This document shows, in pieces, positions 51,805-60,075 of a DNA stretch of 64,000 nt. Below the pieces are notes generated by a model. The model saw only the letters and a list, made by a program, of their open reading frames with translations, had not been told where the DNA came from and searched no databases. This DNA comes from Glaciecola sp047250385. GTDB lineage: Bacteria; Pseudomonadota; Gammaproteobacteria; Enterobacterales; Alteromonadaceae. Position 1 is the first letter of the stretch; every line of letters starts with the position of its first letter. The stretch covers positions 78,168-142,167 of the forward strand of contig NZ_JBLBVM010000048.1 in NCBI RefSeq assembly GCF_047250385.1, read 5' to 3'. Made by a program: the position numbers and the translations under genes.

Positions 51805-54800
51805 TTAATGCACCCAGTGGTAAGTGTGAGCTTTCGCTTCCATTTGTTCTTGAGTTTGTTTTGGCATAAACATGTTGTTATCGTTTTCGAAGAAGAAAGG
51901 AGAACGTTTATTCTTACTACCTACTTCATTCATCGTTGCCGCTTCAAATACACGACCATTAATAACCGTATAGTCAACAAATTCACTTCTGCGAAGATCA
52001 CTCAAAACGTCACCATCTATTATGACCATATCGGCTAGTTTCCCAACTTCAATGCTGCCAATAGCTTTGTCCATTCCAAGATGCTTAGCGCCATCTATTG
52101 TTCCGCCACGAATTGCTTCAAATGGTGTAAAACCGCCATGTTCCATCAACCATAGTTCCCAATGAGCACCTAAACCTTCACGCTGGCCATGCGCACCGAT
52201 GTGCACGCTAACACCATTATCACGAAGTTCTTTCGCGTATTTAGCGACAGCATAGTGGTTGTAATGATCATCCGGCGCTTTTGGACGGCGAATATTGCGA
52301 TCGACCAGGAAGTGAGGCGTATATCGCATAAGGCGCTCGTTTTCCCATACGTTGCTACGATCATAGAAATACGTCTCACCAGTTAAGCCACCGTAAGACA
52401 CAACGAAAGTCGGTGTATATCCGAACTTAGTGGCTTTCCATAATTGAGTTAGGTCACTGTAACCATTGGCAATTGGAAGACTATGCTCTAAGCCGGTGTG
52501 TCCATCTACAAGCATCGAAATGTTTTGTTGGAATTTACCACCACCTTCCGGCACTACCATCATGTCTTGGTTTTTAGAGGCTACAAGCACTTGTTGACGT
52601 TGATCACGTCGAGGTTGGTTGTAACTTTTAACTGAAATAGCTCCAAGGTCTTTCAAGCGTTGTACATGATAAAACGCGTCATTATAATCATTAATGACCG
52701 CTTTATAACTCAATGCTTCTGCACCATATAAAATTGTACCTGTCGAATAGATTCGCGGTGCAACTCGTTGTCCTGTGCGCTGTAGTTCACTCGCAGCCAT
52801 GATTTCTGTCGTATCGTTTGAAGGATCATGAATAGTAGTAACACCAAATGCCAGATTTGAGTATTGGCTCCAGTTTTGCTCAGGAATTATTTCGCTTCGA
52901 CCTTGTGCTCCGTGTGCATGAGCATCAATAAGCCCAGGAATAACGGTTTTGCCTGCGGCATCAATTATCAGTGCATCACTAGGAACGGTAATATCAGCTT
53001 TGTTACCGACGGCTTCTATGATGTTATTTTTAATGAGTACAACGCCATTCTCAATTACTTCTTGTTGATTATCAGCATCACGCATCGTCACTACTTTTCC
53101 ACCTACTATTGCGGTGTAGCGATTTGGTTTGTGAGATTTAGCTTTGAAGCCTAATTCCATACCTTCGTTCAAAGGTTCAGGTAATTCTGCTTCGTTCTCG
53201 GCTAAGAAGCTAAATGATTCATCCAAACTTCTTTCGAAATAGCGTGGACCATGTGACCAGCCAACAGATGCATTATCTGGGCTCCATGTCATATAGTTGC
53301 CTGAGCGCGCTGATAGTTGTTTAACCGGTAACGAGGACATCTTAGGGCCGATAGATATTTTCTGGCCATTATCTGCAAATGGTGCCACGAAAGTATTGTA
53401 TTGATGCACGAACGCGATCCATTTTTTGTCGTGAGATAAGCGATATTCACTCACTTTATCGGCACCGTATAGATGAATGCGCTTGTCTTCGCCTCTTAAG
53501 TTCACACTCGAAAACTGAGTTTCTGAATAAGGGGTACCGCCCACAGATTCAGTGAAGTAAACACGGTCATTGCCAGCAGAGAAATGTGGTTCAACTCCTC
53601 GTTTGGAAACACGCTCTGTGGTTTTTTCTTTCAAGTTGAGTACATAGATGCCGGGATCAATTGAGTTTGTTGGATCTAGAAGATAACCCCCAGTAAATTT
53701 GCGATAAGCAATTAACTTTCCATCAGTTGAAAAGCTCGGCTCTATATAGTGGCCTTTTGATATGCTAACTATTTTTCCTTTACCACCATTGGCAGAGATA
53801 ACTCGGATATCGCCTTGGCCTTTATCACTCCAGGTTGTATATACGATTTTCTTACCATCATTGGAATAGCGAGGGTAGTATTCGTCGTGGTCATTTTGCT
53901 TACTTAGTCGTTTGACCTTACCACTTTTAATATCTTTGACATAAAGTTTGCCAAGCGCTTGGAATAGCACTGTTTTGCCGTTAGGTGACTTTTGCGCCCA
54001 TCGAATAGCCTTCACATCAAATTCATCTGGAGCGACATCAACTTCGAAGCGCAAAGCATCAGCGTACTGTATTGTTGATTTGATATTGACATCAATCGTG
54101 GTTAGCGATTTATCTTTAATCGCTAATTTGTGGAACTTACCGCCAGTCCAAAACATAATTTGCTTGGAATCAGGCGTCCAATCGAAATACGCAAAGTAAC
54201 CTTCACTTCCGAAGCCTTCTTGCATATCGCGTTCTAGGTCCATGAAAATTGCTTTTTCATCGCCGGTTTTGATGTCCTTCAAGAATAAGGCTGTTTGACT
54301 TTTAACACGGCGTATAAACGCAATGTATTTACCATCTGGTGATGGGGTAGGTACGACTGCACCGCCAGTACCTGATATGTAGCGTTCTTCTTCACCGGTT
54401 TCGCGGTCATAGCGAATGATAGCGAATAGACCTTTCAATGCGTCACGGTTGTAACTAAATCTTGAGCCTCCTGTAACGTCTCTTGTGTAGTATATGTATT
54501 TGCCGTCAGGCGAAAATGCAGGGTCAGTAATGTTTTTCTGATCGGCTTTGCCATTCACTCTGGTTTTAATTGCTAAGCCGTTACCACCACTTTGATGATA
54601 AAGCCAAATTTCACCAGCTGGGATACTTCGACTAGACATGATCCCCTTGTTGACGACAATGTACTCGCCATCGGGGCTCCATTTCGGAGAGTGAATCAAG
54701 TTCTTCTTTTCTTTTGTTACTTGGCGAAGGTTTTCGCCGTTGGTGTCCATTACCCAGACGTTTGATAAACCGTCGCGATCTGAAATAAATGCGATTTGTT

Positions 54801-55134
54801 TACCATCTGGACTGATTGTTGGATGGATGTTCCATGCAAAGTCTTGGGTTAAGGCTTTTGCATCACCGCCGTCAGTGCTGGCGATGAAAATATCACCTAG
54901 CATGTCAAATACGAACTGTTTGCCGTTGGGGCTGACGTCGAGACTAGACCAAGTTGTTTCGTTGGTGCTTATTTCGATGCTAGATAATGGCATAGGCGGA
55001 TTGAGTACGTCCCAAGTCGCATAAGGTTTTTCTTCTTTTTCTATTTCCTCATGCTCGTCGGCAATACTAACTGCACTAAAACTAAGTAAGCCCGAGAGTA
55101 GTAGGGGAATAAGTTTTTGTCTTGTTGTCATCAT
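51805..55134 (-). CDS. Exported TolB-propeller amidohydrolase
   Basis: A 1109-residue protein with a signal peptide (cleavage near VSIADE). About 600 residues of PD40/TolB-like repeats follow (SPDGKQIAFISDRDG, SPDGKYIYYTRD and similar), forming one or two beta-propellers. A C-terminal metal-dependent amidohydrolase domain follows, with NGVVLIKNNIIEAVG, the HxH metal motif in VIPGLIDAHAHG, and IEVGKLADMVIIDGD near the end. Such fusions are common in marine gammaproteobacteria; the substrate is unknown, and a role in periplasmic peptide or amide degradation is only an inference. It stands alone with its own terminator. Confidence 0.88.
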   Translation of the reverse strand: MMTTRQKLIPLLLSGLLSFSAVSIADEHEEIEKEEKPYATWDVLNPPMPLSSIEISTNETTWSSLDVSPNGKQFVFDMLGDIFIASTDGGDAKALTQDFAWNIHPTISPDGKQIAFISDRDGLSNVWVMDTNGENLRQVTKEKKNLIHSPKWSPDGEYIVVNKGIMSSRSIPAGEIWLYHQSGGNGLAIKTRVNGKADQKNITDPAFSPDGKYIYYTRDVTGGSRFSYNRDALKGLFAIIRYDRETGEEERYISGTGGAVVPTPSPDGKYIAFIRRVKSQTALFLKDIKTGDEKAIFMDLERDMQEGFGSEGYFAYFDWTPDSKQIMFWTGGKFHKLAIKDKSLTTIDVNIKSTIQYADALRFEVDVAPDEFDVKAIRWAQKSPNGKTVLFQALGKLYVKDIKSGKVKRLSKQNDHDEYYPRYSNDGKKIVYTTWSDKGQGDIRVISANGGKGKIVSISKGHYIEPSFSTDGKLIAYRKFTGGYLLDPTNSIDPGIYVLNLKEKTTERVSKRGVEPHFSAGNDRVYFTESVGGTPYSETQFSSVNLRGEDKRIHLYGADKVSEYRLSHDKKWIAFVHQYNTFVAPFADNGQKISIGPKMSSLPVKQLSARSGNYMTWSPDNASVGWSHGPRYFERSLDESFSFLAENEAELPEPLNEGMELGFKAKSHKPNRYTAIVGGKVVTMRDADNQQEVIENGVVLIKNNIIEAVGNKADITVPSDALIIDAAGKTVIPGLIDAHAHGAQGRSEIIPEQNWSQYSNLAFGVTTIHDPSNDTTEIMAASELQRTGQRVAPRIYSTGTILYGAEALSYKAVINDYNDAFYHVQRLKDLGAISVKSYNQPRRDQRQQVLVASKNQDMMVVPEGGGKFQQNISMLVDGHTGLEHSLPIANGYSDLTQLWKATKFGYTPTFVVSYGGLTGETYFYDRSNVWENERLMRYTPHFLVDRNIRRPKAPDDHYNHYAVAKYAKELRDNGVSVHIGAHGQREGLGAHWELWLMEHGGFTPFEAIRGGTIDGAKHLGMDKAIGSIEVGKLADMVIIDGDVLSDLRRSEFVDYTVINGRVFEAATMNEVGSKNKRSPFFFENDNNMFMPKQTQEQMEAKAHTYHWVH

Positions 55135-55449
55135 TATTTGTCTTCTGCTGTGAGTTAATCAATGCTGAGATGATGTGTCTTTATTCGGTTGATCTGACGA
55201 CCAAACGCACATTCTGCCACGAACAATAGATGCAATCGGATAGATCTGCAACTCTCCTTTATCTTATCACCACTTTTATCTGTAAAGTTGGGAATAAGGA
55301 CACACCTATTTAAGGTTTATAAACGGATAGGTTATTTGTTTCTATTTACTGCATGCTAATTATCACCGAAAAAAGGTGTGTCTTTGTTTAAGGAATGTTG
55401 AATGTTGGTGGCACCGCAAATAGGTGTGTCTTTATTAACGGTCTTGGAG
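55135..55449. other. Gap with three repeat words
   Basis: This 315-bp gap between the amidohydrolase and the transglutaminase-like gene holds GACACACCTATTT at 55299-55311 on the plus strand, a variant (AAAAGGTGTGTC) at 55371-55382 and AAATAGGTGTGTC at 55418-55430, both inverted. No gene is supported. Confidence 0.6.
55299..55430. repeat. GACACACCTATTT words, copies 5 to 7
   Basis: One plus-strand copy and two inverted copies, one of them a variant lacking the T of CTATTT. The inverted copies are followed by TTTGTTTA and TTTATTA, matching the AATAAA that precedes plus-strand copies. Confidence 0.75.
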
Positions 55450-56406
55450 TTAGAACATTTCCGTTGTGAATTGACGGTTGCGCACATACATCATGCTTGA
55501 GGGGGCTATTTCTCCAAGTGGTAGTTGCGCTGCTCCAGTAGGTTCCGCGAGTATGTAAGTCACACCATCTTGTTCAATCGCAATATCATTCTTTTCCGCT
55601 TTCATGCTTATACCAACCAATGCGTGTTGAGGTAGGAAAATCATTTTTACGGAGATGTTTGGGTTGTAGGCTTTCAAGAGCGCAAGAAACAAAGTTGATT
55701 TGCTGTCGCAGTCTCCCTTGTTGTTGAGTATAAGTTGTTTGGGGGCGGCGAAGCCTGAACCATTTGAAGAAATGCGGTTCTCAAGTGTGTCGTATGGAAT
55801 CGTTTGTAACCAATCCAAAGTAAAATTAATAAACTCTCTGCTGTTATTGGGCTTATTCAATTGTTTTTTGATGGATTCTACAACACTCTCAAGATTGTCG
55901 CTGCTTTCAATCGCGTAGCGGCGATGATCTTGCTTGATGGCCATTTGACCATATTCATTTTGAAAGGGTGTGTAGTAGTTTTTAGCTAAATATTCTGTTT
56001 CTGCTTGAGTATGTTTGCTACTCAGAGTTTCTGTAATTTCGTTTATTTTTGTTTCAGAGCTTCCTGACACTTCCATATTTAATGAGCTACCAGAACGTTT
56101 AATGTTAATTCTTGCAACTTTTGGATCAATGGTTTGGGCATATTCAAGCAAAGTTCTATGAATGTGGTTTTGCGCTAACATTGGATTGTAAGCTGGGGCC
56201 GAATTAGGTAAAGCTTCTATATCTGATTGTAAAAGAGTGAATTTTAATTGCCGAGGACCATCAAGGCTCAACCATTGATAATTGAGTTCAACTCCTGCAT
56301 TTGTGTTGAGTTTATAAAAGTGTTTTTGTTGAGCATAACTTGCAGACGATATTAGTGCTCCGCTAATTATAATAAGGCTAACGATTACTTTTAACAGGTT
56401 GTGCAT
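55450..56406 (-). CDS. Exported transglutaminase-like protein
   Basis: A 318-residue protein with a signal peptide (cleavage near ASYAQQ). The C-terminal third has the transglutaminase-like fold pattern: Cys233 in NNKGDCDSKSTLFLALL, His261 in FLPQHALVGI and Glu288 in YILAEPTG, the Cys-His-acid triad. Members of this group can be proteases or amidases; the substrate is not known. It starts 17 bp after the cysG stop, so it may be transcribed with cysG, though no functional link is obvious. The N-terminal 180 residues match nothing that I recognise. Confidence 0.72.
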   Translation of the reverse strand: MHNLLKVIVSLIIISGALISSASYAQQKHFYKLNTNAGVELNYQWLSLDGPRQLKFTLLQSDIEALPNSAPAYNPMLAQNHIHRTLLEYAQTIDPKVARINIKRSGSSLNMEVSGSSETKINEITETLSSKHTQAETEYLAKNYYTPFQNEYGQMAIKQDHRRYAIESSDNLESVVESIKKQLNKPNNSREFINFTLDWLQTIPYDTLENRISSNGSGFAAPKQLILNNKGDCDSKSTLFLALLKAYNPNISVKMIFLPQHALVGISMKAEKNDIAIEQDGVTYILAEPTGAAQLPLGEIAPSSMMYVRNRQFTTEMF

Positions 56407-56423
56407 GAAATAACCCCAAATTT

Positions 56424-57827
56424 TTATTGGTGCACATTTCCTTGTGAAAACCAGTTAAGTGAAGAGTGTAAATTAACGACTGTACCTACAATAATCAATG
56501 TTGGCGGTTTTAACAACGCCGTATTAGGATTATCGACAATATCCTCAAGAGTGCCAGTTACAACTTTTTGATCTTCTCGGGTGGCAGATTGTACTAGTGC
56601 GATGGGCATTTCTTTGGGCATGCCATGTTCGATAAGCTTTTCACAGATTATCGGTAAGCCCGTTAGGCCCATATAGAAAACAAGGGTGTGATTCTGTTGC
56701 ACCAAAGCTGGCCAATTCAAGTTAATGGTGTTGTCTCGTAAATGGCCAGTCGTAAAAGTGACTGACTGTGCGTGGTCTCTATGAGTTAGCGGAATGCCAG
56801 CATAGCTTGCTGCACCAGTTGCTGCAGTGATCCCAGGGACAACTTGAAAGTCAACACCATGCTCTACTAATGTTTCTATTTCTTCACCACCTCGCCCGAA
56901 GATAAACGGGTCGCCGCCCTTTAACCTGACAACCCTATTGCCATCTAAAGCTTTTCTCGCCAGTAACTCATTAATGTCTTCTTGAGGGATCGTGTGATTA
57001 CTTTTTTCTTTACCTACATAAATTTTTTCTGCATCTCTACGCACTAACTCCAATATATCTGGGCTCACTAAACGATCATAAACGACGATATCTGCTTTTT
57101 GCATAAGTCTTAACGCTCTGAAGGTGAGTAAATCAGGATCACCTGGCCCTGCACCGACTAAATAAACTTGACCGGTTGGCTTATCACCATTCCTATAAGC
57201 GATAAGTGCCTTATCAAATTTTGCTTCAGCTTGCTTACTGTTACCTTGCAGAATGGATTCACCAATATCACCATCTAACACTTCTTCCCAAAAGTAGCGT
57301 CTGTCTGTAACTGAGCCAAGTGCGTCTTTGACGGTACTACGAAACTTCTCAGAAAAATTACCGAGTAATTTTACTTTATTAGGAATTACACTTTCTAATT
57401 TTTGACGCAAGTAGCGCAACAAAACCGGAGCGACTCCTCCGCTACTCATTGCAATGATGATAGGCGAGCGATCAACTATTGATGGGGTAATAAATTTACA
57501 TAGTGGTGTGTTATCAACAACGTTAACGAGCAAGTGCTTTGCATGTGCGATGTCATGTATGTGTTTGTTTATCAGTTCATCGTCAGTGGCAACGAAAATC
57601 ATTTGCTTACCATCGATGTCTTGATCTTCAAACTTTCGTTCAATAAATGTGATTTGCTCTGATTCTTCAACTAATCGTTTGACACTTTCACATATCCAGG
57701 GGGCAACGATAGTGATTTTTGCTGGGGTTTTTAAAAGTAGTTCGCATTTTCGAGCTGCTACTTCGCCTGCTCCCACGAGTAAGCAATGAATGTGTTCAGC
57801 ATCGACGAATATTGGGAAATACTTCAT
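56424..57827 (-). CDS. cysG: Siroheme synthase CysG (trifunctional)
   Basis: A 467-residue protein making siroheme for sulfite and nitrite reductases. The N-terminal precorrin-2 dehydrogenase/ferrochelatase domain carries LLVGAGEVAARKCELLL (NAD-binding); the C-terminal uroporphyrinogen III methyltransferase domain starts at VYLVGAGPGDPDLLTFRAL and has VRLKGGDPFIFGRGGEE and VVPGITAATGAASYAGIPLTHR. The length matches E. coli CysG (457). It precedes the transglutaminase-like gene; no nitrite or sulfate reduction genes are adjacent. Confidence 0.95.
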   Translation of the reverse strand: MKYFPIFVDAEHIHCLLVGAGEVAARKCELLLKTPAKITIVAPWICESVKRLVEESEQITFIERKFEDQDIDGKQMIFVATDDELINKHIHDIAHAKHLLVNVVDNTPLCKFITPSIVDRSPIIIAMSSGGVAPVLLRYLRQKLESVIPNKVKLLGNFSEKFRSTVKDALGSVTDRRYFWEEVLDGDIGESILQGNSKQAEAKFDKALIAYRNGDKPTGQVYLVGAGPGDPDLLTFRALRLMQKADIVVYDRLVSPDILELVRRDAEKIYVGKEKSNHTIPQEDINELLARKALDGNRVVRLKGGDPFIFGRGGEEIETLVEHGVDFQVVPGITAATGAASYAGIPLTHRDHAQSVTFTTGHLRDNTINLNWPALVQQNHTLVFYMGLTGLPIICEKLIEHGMPKEMPIALVQSATREDQKVVTGTLEDIVDNPNTALLKPPTLIIVGTVVNLHSSLNWFSQGNVHQ

Positions 57828-57989
57828 TTGAATTGCACTTTAAAAATAAACTATGTTGATTATGACTTTATTGCTTATTCTTATAAAGCAATATTTTTAC
57901 AGGTGATATTACGTTTTGGAATAATATGTGCGGTGTTTTTGAGTTTGGTTGCGATGACTATTTTGTTAACGCTATATGATTTTCATTGG

Positions 57990-58058
57990 AAATAGGTGTG
58001 TCTTTATTTAGGCAACTTTATTCGGGAGTTAAAGAATAAGAGTTAAATAAGGTGTGTC
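57990..58058 (-). repeat. GACACACCTATTT words, copies 8 and 9
   Basis: AAATAGGTGTGTC at 57990-58002, followed by TTTATTTA, and the variant AAATAAGGTGTGTC at 58045-58058, followed by TTTGTTTTG. Both lie in the gap between cysG and the DEAD-box helicase gene. Confidence 0.75.
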
Positions 58059-58080
58059 TTTGTTTTGAATTGCGGGCATA

Positions 58081-58108
58081 AAAAAAGCCACATAAAGTGG
58101 CTTTAAAA
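58081..58108 (-). terminator. Terminator of the DEAD-box helicase gene
   Basis: AAAGCCAC (58084-58091) pairs perfectly with GTGGCTTT (58097-58104) around a 5-base loop. On the minus strand it runs into seven T. Confidence 0.88.
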
Positions 58109-58124
58109 TTTTTGGTAAAGAATA

Positions 58125-59870
58125 TTATTTTTTACGCTTTGGTGGAGTGTCCGACCACTCGCGTAAATTTAATCTTTGACCAGCAACGCGTGTTTTCATT
58201 AGCGTTTCTTTAGTTTCATTTGGCATGCCTTTTGGCAAATCAACAGTTGTGAAGTTGTCATAGATTTCAATTGCACCTATGTTCTTGCTGCTAATGTTTG
58301 CTTCATTGGCGATTGCGCCAACGATATTACCTGGCTTAGCGCCGTGCGAATGACCAACTTCAATTCTGAAACGTTGCATACCTTCATCAGGAGTGCTGTT
58401 GCCTCTTGGTTGACGCGGTTTTCTATCATTGCGGTCATTCCTGCCACGCTCATTGCGTTCATTGCGTCCTTGTCTTCTGCCGTTATCGCGATCACCACGA
58501 TCATTGCGGTCATTAAACGTTGGTTTGCTATGCAAATCAGGACGATCAGACTCTTTAAGCAATAATGGTTCATCGCCTTGCGCAACTTTAGCTAGTGCTG
58601 CCATGATGACATCTGGAGAAGCTTCCGTTTCTTCCATAATAGACTCAACAATCGGAATATATGACTCAATTGATTCATCTTTCATCGCTTCGACAATGCT
58701 TTGCTTGAAGCGAACCAAACGTGATTCATTCAATTGTGAAATTGAAGGAATATCCATGTTTTCTATACGTTGCTTCGTTGCTTTCTCAATCGCGAACAAC
58801 AAACGTTTTTCACGGTGAGAGATGAACAAGATTGCATCACCTGTTCTACCGGCACGGCCTGTTCTGCCAATACGGTGAACATATGATTCAGTATCGTATG
58901 GGATATCAAAGTTAATGACGTGACTAACGCGTTCAACATCAAGACCACGAGCAACAACGTCCGTTGCTACAAGAATATCGATATCACCACGCTTTAATTT
59001 CTCTACTGTTCTTTCACGTGCATTCTGAGGAATGTCACCGTTTAAAGGCTCTACGTCATATCCGCGAGCAGTTAATTTGTCAGCTAATTCAACCGTTGCC
59101 GTCTTGGTGCGAACAAAGATAATCATGCCGTCGAATTCTTCAACTTCCATGATACGCGTCAAAGCTTCTAACTTATGATGCCCAGCTACTTGGCAGTATC
59201 GTTGCTTAATCATGCTAGCACTAGAAACGGTTGATTCAATTTTGACGTGTTGTGGATCTTTCAAATAACGTTTGGTTATTTTCTTGATCGCGTCAGGCAT
59301 TGTTGCACTGAATAACGCCGTTTGACGTTCTGCAGGTGCATGACTTAGTATCAACTCAACGTCGTCGATGAAACCCATTCTTAGCATTTCATCAGCTTCA
59401 TCAAGCACTAAGAATCTTAACTTGTCTAATTTCAGTGTTTTACGTTTGATATGGTCGATAATTCGACCCGGTGTACCAACAACCACTTGAACGCCACGCT
59501 TTAGCTGGCGAATTTGGTTATCATAAGATTGACCACCGTATACTGGTAGAACTCGAATCTTTTTAGAAAAACTGGCATAAACCTGAAACGCTTCAGCGAC
59601 TTGGATAGCAAGTTCGCGTGTCGGAGCTAGTACTAACAGTTGTGTAAAGTTTTCGTCTGGATCAATGTTTGCTAACATTGGTAGCGCAAATGCGGCTGTT
59701 TTACCAGTACCTGTTTGAGCTTGGCCCAAAAGGTCGTGACCATCGAGTAAAAGTGGAATACTCTTGGCTTGTATTGGAGATGGCTTTTCATAGCCTACTT
59801 TCTCTAACGCTTGTAATAATTGCGTTGGAAGATTTAAATCTTTAAATGTAACATCGACAGTGTCGGTCAT
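58125..59870 (-). CDS. deaD: DEAD-box RNA helicase, DeaD/CsdA type
   Basis: A 581-residue ATP-dependent RNA helicase used in ribosome assembly and RNA decay at low temperature. Motifs in order: Q-motif FKDLNLPTQLLQALEKVGYEKPSPIQ, AQTGTGKTAAF, PTRELAIQVAE, GTPGRIIDH, DEADEMLRMGF, SATMP, VATDVVARGLDVERV, HRIGRTGRAGRTG. The C-terminus has an Arg/Asp/Asn-rich stretch (about 440-490) and a DbpA-like RNA-binding domain (FRIEVGHSHGAKPGNIVGAI). The frame opens at 59900, but the ATG at 59870 has AGGAT upstream and fits the family. Confidence 0.94.
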   Translation of the reverse strand: MTDTVDVTFKDLNLPTQLLQALEKVGYEKPSPIQAKSIPLLLDGHDLLGQAQTGTGKTAAFALPMLANIDPDENFTQLLVLAPTRELAIQVAEAFQVYASFSKKIRVLPVYGGQSYDNQIRQLKRGVQVVVGTPGRIIDHIKRKTLKLDKLRFLVLDEADEMLRMGFIDDVELILSHAPAERQTALFSATMPDAIKKITKRYLKDPQHVKIESTVSSASMIKQRYCQVAGHHKLEALTRIMEVEEFDGMIIFVRTKTATVELADKLTARGYDVEPLNGDIPQNARERTVEKLKRGDIDILVATDVVARGLDVERVSHVINFDIPYDTESYVHRIGRTGRAGRTGDAILFISHREKRLLFAIEKATKQRIENMDIPSISQLNESRLVRFKQSIVEAMKDESIESYIPIVESIMEETEASPDVIMAALAKVAQGDEPLLLKESDRPDLHSKPTFNDRNDRGDRDNGRRQGRNERNERGRNDRNDRKPRQPRGNSTPDEGMQRFRIEVGHSHGAKPGNIVGAIANEANISSKNIGAIEIYDNFTTVDLPKGMPNETKETLMKTRVAGQRLNLREWSDTPPKRKK

Positions 59871-60075
59871 CGGGTATCCTGATAGACTGAATGGGGGCAT
59901 TGCAGAGAGGGTGCGAGAGCCTTCGTAAAAATCGGATTATATAAGAATTAGCGATAACTTACCATCATTACTATCGCTTAGTTTGTAACCAACTGAGTTA
60001 GTTAGTAATTAATTGAAATATGAATATTTTTTGTATTTCAATAGTAAGTCAAAATACAAGGGAATAGGAATTAAA

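Noticed and set aside
57786..57995. A 69-codon plus-strand frame starting inside cysG with a hydrophobic C-terminus
   Set aside because: It begins antisense to cysG, has no ribosome site, and its hydrophobicity can come from AT-rich intergenic DNA.
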